From NCBI GenBank assembly GCA_014728085.1, contig WJMF01000202.1:1-33903 (forward strand): a DNA stretch of 33,903 nucleotides. Direction: 5' to 3'. Below, piece by piece: positions 25,121-32,172 of the stretch. The translations under genes were made by a program, and so were the position numbers. Position 1 is the first letter of the stretch. Each line of letters begins with the position of its first letter. This DNA comes from Candidatus Zhuqueibacterota bacterium. Lineage in GTDB: Bacteria; Zhuqueibacterota; Zhuqueibacteria; Residuimicrobiales; Oceaniaggregativiventaceae. The notes below the pieces were generated by a model. The model did no database searches and was not told the origin of the DNA. It saw only the letters and a program-made list of their open reading frames with translations.

Positions 25121-25738
25121 TTGAAAATAGCTATAAAAAAAAGTCAGCGATTCAAAAAGAGGGTCGTTGACTTTTTTCGTTCGAGAAAAATGTATTTCCT
25201 GCGGCTGGTCAGCCGTTTTAAAAGGCGGGCAGTGATTAGCCGCTTGCACAAAGCCGATATCATCGTCGCCAGTCCGGCATTCAAACGTCTGTCATTTATT
25301 GCCCTTCTGCATCGACTCATGCTGAGGTCCACCTATGTGCACAGCATGCTGTATATCGGCAATGGTAAAATTCTGCATACCACATCGAATCACGGTGTGG
25401 TTATTCATAAAGTACCGGGTAAAATATTCAGCAAAAAACGATATGCGATTTATCGGACAAGGGACATCAGCCGGGACCAAAAAACCCGGGTGATTGAAGA
25501 GGCTCTGAAATGGCACAGGGCAAAAATTGATCATGTCGCCATGTTCAAACTGATTCCACAAAGACTGTTCGGCTGGTTTCGGCCTGCCGCCATGGAAGAG
25601 GATAAAAGTTTATGGTGCAGCCGGCTCATTTATCGCTCCTTTTTAAGTGCCGGCATCGACTTGTTGCCCGATCAGGACACGAGTCTCGTGGTTTCAGAAG
25701 ATTTAGCCAACAGTCCACTGGTAAAACGGGTGTTTTAG
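25121..25738 (+). CDS. YiiX-like permuted NlpC/P60 cysteine hydrolase
   Basis: 205 aa. It fits the circularly permuted NlpC/P60 clade (YiiX/YaeF), in which the catalytic His precedes the Cys: H74 in YVHSMLYIG and C166 in LWCSRLIYRSF, with ADIIVASP (45-52) as the usual opening motif. Enzymes of this clade are thought to cleave amide or thioester bonds; physiological substrates are mostly unknown. The N-terminal 40 residues are very basic and could bind membrane or nucleic acid. The frame opens with TTG 9 nt after the encapsulin stop, with no clear ribosome site; an ATG at 25190 is an alternative start. The tight spacing suggests co-translation with the shell gene. No cargo peptide is obvious. 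A link to the nanocompartment is inferred from position only. Confidence 0.7.
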   Translation: MKIAIKKSQRFKKRVVDFFRSRKMYFLRLVSRFKRRAVISRLHKADIIVASPAFKRLSFIALLHRLMLRSTYVHSMLYIGNGKILHTTSNHGVVIHKVPGKIFSKKRYAIYRTRDISRDQKTRVIEEALKWHRAKIDHVAMFKLIPQRLFGWFRPAAMEEDKSLWCSRLIYRSFLSAGIDLLPDQDTSLVVSEDLANSPLVKRVF

Positions 25739-25767
25739 CAAACCCGACACCGGATCGGCTGATTCCT

Positions 25768-25797
25768 GCTTTTGTTCAACCGTGATGATACAAAAGC
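25768..25797. terminator. weak bidirectional terminator between convergent operons
   Basis: GCTTTTG (25768-25774) and CAAAAGC (25791-25797) are perfect inverted repeats in the 73-nt gap between the YiiX-like gene and the convergent M50 gene. The A/T-rich arms could act in both directions. The 16-nt loop makes it weak. Confidence 0.4.
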
Positions 25798-25811
25798 CCG
25801 TTTTACAATAT

Positions 25812-26951
25812 CTAGTCGTTCTCTTCGCCTTCCAGATCAACCTTGAGAGATAAAAACCTGAGCAAATCTTTAAGGGCAATGATTCCCACCAATTTATCGC
25901 CTTCGGTAACCATCAGACGGCTGTTATCGCTTTTATGCATAATCGACATGGCCTGCATGGCATCTGTGTTTTTATCAATGGTATTATCGGCAGAGCATTG
26001 GCTAACGATATCCGAAACTGTGGTGTTGTCCCATCGATCGCGATCAAGGGATTTGATCTCTTTTGTACTGATACAGCCAACCAGTTTATGATCCTCTACG
26101 ACGGGATACATTTTAAAATGATGTCTATAGACGTAATTTTCCACCAAATCCCGAATCGTCGTATCCGGAGAGATGGTAACAGGATCGTCATTCATAAAGC
26201 GCTCAACGCTTTCGCCTTCCAGTTCTTTCCTCACCAACAGCTGCTGATAAGACATTTGTGAGGCATTGCGCATAAACATTCCGATAAGGAACCACCATAT
26301 ACCACCCACAATGCCGCCGGCGATAAACTGCAGAACGCCCAATACGATCAGCAATGTGCCAAAGCCTTTACCGATAGCCGAGGCCTGACGGGTGGCTTTT
26401 TTGATATTATTTTTCCATTTCCACAGTCCTGAACGCAACACGCGCCCGCCATCGAGCGGAAAAGCAGGCAGCAAGTTGAATCCGGCCAGAATAAAATTGA
26501 TAATAGCGAGATAGTTGACCACACCGGTCACCGGTGTGCTCCAGCCGCTGGTTTCTCCGACAAAACGAACGCCCAGAAAAAGCACACCGATCAAAATGCT
26601 GGCTATAGGGCCGGCAATCGCCATGAAAAATTCGGCTTTGGGTGTTTCCGGTTCATCGTGCATTTCAGCAACGCCGCCGAAAATAAAAAGGGTAATACCC
26701 TCAATAGGCAATCCAAACCGGCGCGCCACCAAAGAATGACTCAACTCGTGAAAAATTATGGAAAGAAACAACCCCAGGGCACCGGCCGCTCCCATGTACC
26801 AATGGACTGTATTGCTGAGATTTTTATATTCGTTGGGGAAAACACCCTTTGCCAACGACCAGGTAATCAAAACAGCGATAAAGAGCCAGCTGAGATCTAT
26901 ATGAACCGTAAAACCGAATAAATTAAATAGTTTGATTTTTTTTCCAAACAT
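25812..26951 (-). CDS. site-2 protease (M50) with two CBS domains
   Basis: 379 aa. Intramembrane zinc metalloprotease of the M50B/SpoIVFB-like group. About six membrane helices carry HELSH (68-72) as the zinc/catalytic motif and NLLPAFPLDGGR (159-170) with the third zinc ligand D167. Two C-terminal CBS domains (about 250-310 and 315-373) probably sense adenine nucleotides and tune activity. Relatives cleave membrane-bound anti-sigma factors or transcription factors; this substrate is unknown. AAAGGAT precedes the ATG. It is last in the minus-strand cluster, 125 nt after the TreT-like gene; this gap is AT-rich with no clear promoter, so co-transcription is likely. Confidence 0.88.
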   Translation of the reverse strand: MFGKKIKLFNLFGFTVHIDLSWLFIAVLITWSLAKGVFPNEYKNLSNTVHWYMGAAGALGLFLSIIFHELSHSLVARRFGLPIEGITLFIFGGVAEMHDEPETPKAEFFMAIAGPIASILIGVLFLGVRFVGETSGWSTPVTGVVNYLAIINFILAGFNLLPAFPLDGGRVLRSGLWKWKNNIKKATRQASAIGKGFGTLLIVLGVLQFIAGGIVGGIWWFLIGMFMRNASQMSYQQLLVRKELEGESVERFMNDDPVTISPDTTIRDLVENYVYRHHFKMYPVVEDHKLVGCISTKEIKSLDRDRWDNTTVSDIVSQCSADNTIDKNTDAMQAMSIMHKSDNSRLMVTEGDKLVGIIALKDLLRFLSLKVDLEGEEND

Positions 26952-27076
26952 TGCTTATCCTTTCACTAGGGTCAGTTAAATAATTCCGTATCGGATAAAA
27001 CAGAATAATGGATTGTGAATTTTTAATCCGGGTAGATTAAAATTTGAGACAAGATTGTGCTTTTAGAAACAACGGA

Positions 27077-28321
27077 TCAGGCTGAATTTTTAGGGTTATT
27101 CAGTTTATCTGAAACCAGTCGGAATTCAGGCTCGAACGCGAGGAATAGATCCAGGTATTGTTCCAGATATCTGGAGAGCAGGAATTTATTCTTGACGGTT
27201 TCATGCGCTTCCTTGCTCATTTGCTCCCGTAATTTTTTGTCGGAGACCACCTGAACAATACGTTCGGCCGCTTCGTCAACGGATGAGACCAAAAAGCCGT
27301 TTCTGCCGTTCTCGATCTGAAATCGAATACCCCCGACATCGCCGCCAATAACCGGGGTTCCTTTCCACATGGCTTCGCTCACGGTCAGGCCGAATCCTTC
27401 GCGAATCGATTTTTGCAAAACAACGGCTGCCCGGCGCTGCAGTGCATTGACCAGTGCCGTATCTTCCTGGCTCAGGATTAAAATGCGTTCCTCACGCTGA
27501 TCCAGGAGAGACTTGTAGACCTCAACGCCTTCCGGGTCATCCGTAGCCACATTTCCCAGCAGCACCAGGGTGGCATCAACCTTTTTTCTCGCTTTTTTAA
27601 ATGCATCGATGACGCCCTGTGGGTCTTTCCACTTGTCGAAACGCGATATCTGGACAACCAGGGGAAGATCGGTGGGAATATCATAATAATCGAGCCGCTC
27701 AGCGATTTCACTCTCGGTCAAATCCTGATTGAGAATGGAAAAAGGATCTATTGCCGGCATGATAGCAACTTGCGGCGTTTTCAAGTCCTGTTTATACGCA
27801 TCCGAAGAAACGATAACAGCGTCGAATTTTTCAATATGCGGTTTTAAATAACCCCAGAGTGCTTTATGCGGTTCGGAAATATCGATGTGACAACGCCAGA
27901 TCCAGGGGCCCCGTTTGCGATAGTGATTAATCATCAACAAGGGCTGCGGATCATGGATAATGACGACATCATGGTCGATATGATTGCGCATGACGTTCTG
28001 CAGCAGAACATCCTGGTAAATCCGTTTTTTGCGATCAGTAAGGTTGATCTTGCCGCCCTGAAGCGCATTGTGCATTCGCTTGGTGATATTAAAAAAATCA
28101 GGAGATCCCTGTATGACCCGCCAACCGGTTTTGATACCGAGACCGTTGAGCAAAATCGTTAGCGAAGAGAGCAACACCGATACGCCACCGCCATAATAGG
28201 TCGAGTTGACGTTGGCAATATGCATATCCTGAAGAGGGATTGCTTTTTCTTTGATTTGTTCCACTGACCGCTTGCCGATGAGAGGTTCATAATCCTCAAT
28301 CGTGTAAATTGTCGGTTTCAT
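27077..28321 (-). CDS. treT: trehalose synthase-like GT4 glycosyltransferase (TreT type)
   Basis: 414 aa, GT-B fold family 4. The N-terminus NVNSTYYGGGVSVLL (38-52) and the IHDPQPL motif are characteristic of TreT, which makes trehalose from NDP-glucose and glucose. SRFDKWKDPQGVIDAF marks the nucleotide-sugar domain, and EGFGLTVSEAMWKG holds the retaining E-x7-E motif. Trehalose protects against osmotic, desiccation and oxidative stress. TreT is best known from archaea and thermophiles but also occurs in many bacteria; a related GT4 making another glucoside cannot be excluded. It sits downstream of two signalling genes and upstream of the site-2 protease, suggesting a stress operon. The ribosome site before the ATG is weak (GAAAGA). 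Confidence 0.75.
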   Translation of the reverse strand: MKPTIYTIEDYEPLIGKRSVEQIKEKAIPLQDMHIANVNSTYYGGGVSVLLSSLTILLNGLGIKTGWRVIQGSPDFFNITKRMHNALQGGKINLTDRKKRIYQDVLLQNVMRNHIDHDVVIIHDPQPLLMINHYRKRGPWIWRCHIDISEPHKALWGYLKPHIEKFDAVIVSSDAYKQDLKTPQVAIMPAIDPFSILNQDLTESEIAERLDYYDIPTDLPLVVQISRFDKWKDPQGVIDAFKKARKKVDATLVLLGNVATDDPEGVEVYKSLLDQREERILILSQEDTALVNALQRRAAVVLQKSIREGFGLTVSEAMWKGTPVIGGDVGGIRFQIENGRNGFLVSSVDEAAERIVQVVSDKKLREQMSKEAHETVKNKFLLSRYLEQYLDLFLAFEPEFRLVSDKLNNPKNSA

Positions 28322-28365
28322 ATCTGTCTTTCAATTAATAAGCTCTTTGAATTATACCGTGTGAT

Positions 28366-28542
28366 TTATTCCACATTGTAATCTACAAAAGGCCGAACGA
28401 ATATACAATAATTTTCAATAAATTGCTCCATACCGGCATCGTCAATACAGCCGGTTCCCGGCCGGGCTCGGGAACCCGAAAGCGACCGGTCAACGGATGT
28501 TTGTGGGTTTTCAGCTTTTCCAGAGGGGGTGTCAGATTCCAT
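28366..28542 (-). CDS. doubtful small ORF between activator and trehalose gene
   Basis: 58 aa if read from the ATG at 28542, overlapping the last codons of the upstream activator by 11 nt in another frame. The product has a Ser/Gly/Pro-rich start and a C-terminus QFIENYCIFVRPFVDYNVE. It has no domain I recognise and no strong ribosome site. The short overlap and same strand are compatible with a real operon gene, but chance is about as likely. Otherwise the 28322-28531 gap shows nothing. Confidence 0.25.
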   Translation of the reverse strand: MESDTPSGKAENPQTSVDRSLSGSRARPGTGCIDDAGMEQFIENYCIFVRPFVDYNVE

Positions 28543-29881
28543 ATTTATCCATTTTGTTGTAAAGAGCTCTGCGGCTGATACCGAGCAATTCAGCAGCACG
28601 GGTGCGGTTGTTCTGCGCCATTTCAAGTGCTCTTACAACCGTCTTGTGTTCAATTTCCTCCAGAGGCGTTCCGATGGTAAACTGAATGGTCGGGCTACCC
28701 GGCTTTTCGCGCTTGAAACGCTGCGGTAAGTGGCGAACCTGGATACGCTTGCTGTTACACATGAGTACCGCCCGCTGAATGACATTTTTTAATTCCCGTA
28801 CATTACCGGGCCAGTCGTATTCCTCAAAAATCTGCAAAACATCTGCCGAAACATCGTTGATCTTTTTATTGAAATCACGGTTATACTGATCGACAAAGTG
28901 GAACACGAGCAGGTGAATATCTTCAGGACGCTGATGTAATGGCGGAATAAAAATCCGAAACACGTCCAGCCGGTAAAACAGATCCTCGCGAAACCGGTTT
29001 TCCTGCACCATCTTTTCCAGATCTTCATTGGAGGCGGCGATGATACGGCAATTGCTCTTGATAGGATCTTTACCGCCGAGACGGTAAAATTCCTGTTGTT
29101 CGAGCAGCCGCAACAAACTCACCTGAATCTTGTCACTCACCGATCCGATTTCATCGAGAAAAACAGTTCCTTTTTCTGCGAGCTCAAATTTACCTTTGCT
29201 TTGACGGTCTGCACCGGTAAAGGCCCCCTTTTCATGACCAAACAGTTCGCTCGCCACCAGTTCCCCGGGCAGAGCAGCAAGGTTAACCGGTATAAACCGT
29301 TCTCCTTGACGCTGACTGAGCTCGTGAATGGTCTGGGCGGTGATATCCTTGCCGGTACCGGTCTCACCCAGCAGAAGAACATGGATATCATTGGAGGCCG
29401 CCAGCTCGATCTGACGATAGACCTGACGCATGGCCTGGGACCGCCCGATGATCTGGCCGAATTTTTCCTCGGCATCGTTTTTTGCCGGATCGATCAACCT
29501 GGCCTTCATCGCTCTTTCGATCAGGGCCTTGAGTTCTCGGTCATAAACCGGAACTTTGCTATACTGATAATTGCCCTCCTCGCTGATTTTGATCGCCAGA
29601 TCCATGTCCTCCGGATCGGCGAGTAAAACAAGTTGAACAAAAGAAGACCGGAACTTGTTGAAAAACTGGCGCCATTTTTCCCGTGATTTTTTAATTACAG
29701 AACTGGTCAACACCACCACATCGATGCTATCCGACTCGAGCTGGGCAATGATTTGGTTCAAAGGCGAATCAAAGACTTTTACCCCCTGATCCCGGTAAAG
29801 CAATTCAAGCCGCTTTGCCACATCATCCTCAGAACCAACTGCGATTACTCTGCCATTACGTCTCATTTTATTTTCACTCAT
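28532..29881 (-). CDS. NtrC-type sigma-54 activator with degenerate receiver
   Basis: 449 aa. Three parts: a receiver-like domain (about 10-125), an AAA+ sigma-54 activation domain (about 143-380) and a Fis-type helix-turn-helix (about 410-449, RTRAAELLGISRRALYNKM). The AAA+ domain is complete: Walker A GETGTGKD, the sigma-54 contact loop GAFTGA, and Walker B GTVFLDEIG. The receiver lacks the phospho-acceptor Asp; the strand reads DVVVLTSSV, so classical phosphorylation is unlikely and another signal probably controls it. It starts 9 nt after the unknown 138-aa gene. It may activate the sigma-54 promoters in this window, but target sites are unknown. No Shine-Dalgarno precedes the ATG, which suggests translational coupling. 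Confidence 0.9.
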   Translation of the reverse strand: MSENKMRRNGRVIAVGSEDDVAKRLELLYRDQGVKVFDSPLNQIIAQLESDSIDVVVLTSSVIKKSREKWRQFFNKFRSSFVQLVLLADPEDMDLAIKISEEGNYQYSKVPVYDRELKALIERAMKARLIDPAKNDAEEKFGQIIGRSQAMRQVYRQIELAASNDIHVLLLGETGTGKDITAQTIHELSQRQGERFIPVNLAALPGELVASELFGHEKGAFTGADRQSKGKFELAEKGTVFLDEIGSVSDKIQVSLLRLLEQQEFYRLGGKDPIKSNCRIIAASNEDLEKMVQENRFREDLFYRLDVFRIFIPPLHQRPEDIHLLVFHFVDQYNRDFNKKINDVSADVLQIFEEYDWPGNVRELKNVIQRAVLMCNSKRIQVRHLPQRFKREKPGSPTIQFTIGTPLEEIEHKTVVRALEMAQNNRTRAAELLGISRRALYNKMDKYGI

Positions 29882-29890
29882 AATTAATAA

Positions 29891-30307
29891 TTATCTTTTA
29901 ATTGTTGAAAATGTCCCGACAATGGGTTTTAATCTTCTGATAAATTCATCCGTGGAACAAAGAATATTGTCTTTTCCGACTGGTTGTAAAAAACACAGGG
30001 TATCGTATTCCAAAATCCGGTCCGTGCAGTACACCTGAAAGTGATAGTCATTCTCGAGATAAGCCAATCCCTGCTCTTTTAATCTGCTGAATCGCGATTC
30101 CGATTCCCTGTCATTCAATAACTGAATCCTGTGCGCAGCGAGCAGCGCTTTTAGACGCTCAAAGTCCGGATTTTCATCAGTCGGATAAACGACGATAGAA
30201 TCTTGATCATCGATATGTAAAAATCGCACTCTGACTCTTAATTCCTTTTTATCATCTTTGGCGGGATCGATTGTATTCAAGGCATGATGGTCCTGTTGAT
30301 CTGCCAT
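29891..30307 (-). CDS. hypothetical protein (138 aa)
   Basis: I do not recognise this family. It is a soluble acidic/basic mixed protein with no signal peptide or membrane helix. After a charged N-terminus (to about residue 22) the region LRVRVRFLHIDDQDSIVVYPTDE looks like beta strands, followed by a helix with LKALLAAHRIQLLND and more strands (YHFQVYCTDRILEYDTLCFLQPV). Three Cys are present, without a metal motif. It lies between a single-domain receiver and a sigma-54 activator with a degenerate receiver, so it may be a partner or sensor that controls one of them. GAGG precedes the ATG. Confidence 0.65.
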   Translation of the reverse strand: MADQQDHHALNTIDPAKDDKKELRVRVRFLHIDDQDSIVVYPTDENPDFERLKALLAAHRIQLLNDRESESRFSRLKEQGLAYLENDYHFQVYCTDRILEYDTLCFLQPVGKDNILCSTDEFIRRLKPIVGTFSTIKR

Positions 30308-30348
30308 AATGATTCCTCACTTTTAGATGCTAAACTCCGGTCACTTTT

Positions 30349-30720
30349 TTATTTAAGGATTCCGCTGATTACCGTTAACAGAGATCGGAAAGAAACCGGT
30401 TTGGCAAAAAAATGAGAGGCGCCGGCATTTCTTGCCTTGCTCTCGATCTCACCATCGCTAAAAGCTGTGACCATAATGATTTTGGTGTTTTTATGATTTT
30501 GTCTGACATAATCGGTCAAATGCAGGCCATCATTTTTTTGACGCCGAAGGCGCAGATCGGTAATCATAATCTGATAATCATTATCCTTCAACAAGGCCTT
30601 GGCGAATAGAACCGAATCCGCAATATCAATGGTAAATTCCTTATTGAATAAAACCCGATAAGCCTGCAGAGCGGCAAAATCATCGTCAACAAAGAGAATA
30701 TCCTTTATCATTGCTATCAT
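30349..30720 (-). CDS. single-domain CheY-like response regulator
   Basis: 123 aa, a lone receiver domain. The acidic pocket VDDD (11-14), phospho-acceptor D55 (IMITDLRL), T85 (MVTAFSD) and K107 (FFAKPVS) are all present, so it should be phosphorylatable. No output domain: it probably relays phosphate or binds a partner such as the degenerate-receiver activator downstream. I use ATG 30720 because an earlier ATG (30765) falls inside the sigma-54-like promoter; ATG 30711 is a possible alternative. It heads the minus-strand operon of unknown protein, activator, TreT-like enzyme and M50 protease. Confidence 0.85.
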   Translation of the reverse strand: MIAMIKDILFVDDDFAALQAYRVLFNKEFTIDIADSVLFAKALLKDNDYQIMITDLRLRRQKNDGLHLTDYVRQNHKNTKIIMVTAFSDGEIESKARNAGASHFFAKPVSFRSLLTVISGILK

Positions 30721-30760
30721 TTTTTTGCTTTGCCTGTTTTTACTGATTTGTCTATTATAA

Positions 30761-30776
30761 CGCAATTACCATACCA
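30761..30776 (-). promoter_or_regulatory. sigma-54-like promoter of the receiver/trehalose operon
   Basis: On the minus strand TGGTATGGTAATTGCG has TGG and TTGC at exactly sigma-54 spacing and also keeps A5 and G7 of the consensus; C4, C6 and the final A/T differ. The expected start near 30750 leaves about 30 nt of leader to the ATG at 30720. It is weaker than the encapsulin promoter, but it lies in the right place and operon context. Confidence 0.5.
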
Positions 30777-30854
30777 TAATAGAGACAAAAAAGAATCAAT
30801 AAAAATAATGGCTTATAAAAACAAAAAGTCATTTTTTTTCGCAGAATTGAAAAA

Positions 30855-30875
30855 TTTTTCTCAAAATGAGAAAAA
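30855..30875. terminator. perfect 9-bp palindrome: terminator of kinase operon and possible activator site
   Basis: TTTTTCTCA (30855-30863), AAA, TGAGAAAAA (30867-30875). On the minus strand the hairpin follows the NtrC-type regulator's stop codon by a few bases and is followed by TTTTTC, so it can terminate that operon. Its centre is also about 115 bp upstream of the start expected from the 30761-30776 promoter, the usual distance of sigma-54 activator sites. Confidence 0.55.
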
Positions 30876-30882
30876 GGGAGGA

Positions 30883-32172
30883 TCATTTCAGTTTACGATA
30901 GAGGGTGGCCAGAGAAATACCAAGTTCACTGGCAGCGCGCGCTTTGTCTCCGCCGCATGCTTTTAGAACGCGGTGTATGTGTTCTTTTTCGACCCGTTCG
31001 AGGTCTTTTTCATTGCCTGGCGAAACTCTTTGCTGTTGCAGGAAAGCAAAATGCTCTTTTTTCAGTTGATTTGCTCCCGCAACCAGCAGAGCGCGTTCGA
31101 GCTGATTTCTCAACTCCCGGATATTTCCGGGCCAATCATGGTTCTCTAACAGGTCTATAACCTCTTTATCAATGGAGAGGTTATTCGGGTTTAACTGCTT
31201 TAAAAAAAAGTCCACCAGCCCAGGGATATCTTTTTTTCTCTGCCGCAGCGGCGGCAACTGGATAGGAAAAATATTGATTCGATAGTAAAGATCTTCTCTG
31301 AAACTCTTTCCCGTGACAACGCGTTCCATTTCCTGATTGCTGGCGCAGACGAGACGAAAATCACTATGCTTCATTTCGACCTCGCCGAGGGGGCGGAACT
31401 GTTTATCTTCGAGAACCTTGAGAAATTCCGACTGCAGGTCTCTGTTCATGTTAACGATCTCATCGAGAAAAAGCGTGCCGCCATGAGCGATTTCGATCAG
31501 ACCTTTTTTATCCTCTGTCGCTGAGGTGAACGCTCCCTTTTTATGTCCAAAAAGCTCACTGGCCAGCAGCTCGCTTTTCAATCCCGAGCAGTTGATTTCA
31601 ACAAAAGGAGCGCTTTGACTAAATGTCCTTTCGTGGATCCATTTTGCCAATAAGCCCTTACCGGTACCGGTTTCACCCTGCAATAAAACCGGCGAAAGAT
31701 GTTTTGTCGCCAGTTCCGCCATTTCTCTCAGTTTCACTCCCGCCTCGCTTTCACCGAAATAAAATGTTTCCGACGAGCGGGACCGAGCTTTAATTTTCTT
31801 GTTACCTTGCTTCGCGGTAAGCTTTGTAGCCAGATATTTGTCCAGATTGGCCAGTTTAACCGGTTTGGCCATAAAATGATCAGCCCCTCTGTGCATGGCT
31901 CTTACCGCTTTGGGAATGTCGCCGTGCCCGGTGATAACCACAACCACCACATCCGGGTTCTTTTTTTTCACTTCCGCAATCCAGTCAATACCATTGCCAT
32001 CCGGCAGGACGAGATCAAGAAAGATAGCATGAAAAGAGTGGCGGGCTATTTCTTGCCGGGCTTTTGCAAGCGTCCCCACAGCCTTAATCGTATAACCGGC
32101 TTGTTTGAGATATTCGGAATAAGCGTCACGAACAGACTTTTCATCCTCCACCATCAAAATGCTGGCATTCAC
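30883..32172 (-). CDS. NtrC-type sigma-54 response regulator (GAFTSA variant)
   Basis: 429 aa from a GTG start at 32172 with AAGGAGG 7 nt upstream. The start overlaps the kinase stop codon (GTGA), so the pair is translationally coupled. The receiver (1-120) has E9-D10, phospho-acceptor D53 (IFLDLVLPDG), a Thr in VITGHGD and Lys in FMAKPV. The AAA+ domain has Walker A GETGTGKG and Walker B GTLFLDEIV. The sigma-54 contact loop reads GAFTSA rather than GAFTGA. The C-terminus is a Fis-type helix-turn-helix (KARAASELGISLATLYRKL). It is the cognate partner of the upstream kinase. Targets probably include the two sigma-54 promoters nearby; this is inferred. Confidence 0.92.
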   Translation of the reverse strand: MNASILMVEDEKSVRDAYSEYLKQAGYTIKAVGTLAKARQEIARHSFHAIFLDLVLPDGNGIDWIAEVKKKNPDVVVVVITGHGDIPKAVRAMHRGADHFMAKPVKLANLDKYLATKLTAKQGNKKIKARSRSSETFYFGESEAGVKLREMAELATKHLSPVLLQGETGTGKGLLAKWIHERTFSQSAPFVEINCSGLKSELLASELFGHKKGAFTSATEDKKGLIEIAHGGTLFLDEIVNMNRDLQSEFLKVLEDKQFRPLGEVEMKHSDFRLVCASNQEMERVVTGKSFREDLYYRINIFPIQLPPLRQRKKDIPGLVDFFLKQLNPNNLSIDKEVIDLLENHDWPGNIRELRNQLERALLVAGANQLKKEHFAFLQQQRVSPGNEKDLERVEKEHIHRVLKACGGDKARAASELGISLATLYRKLK

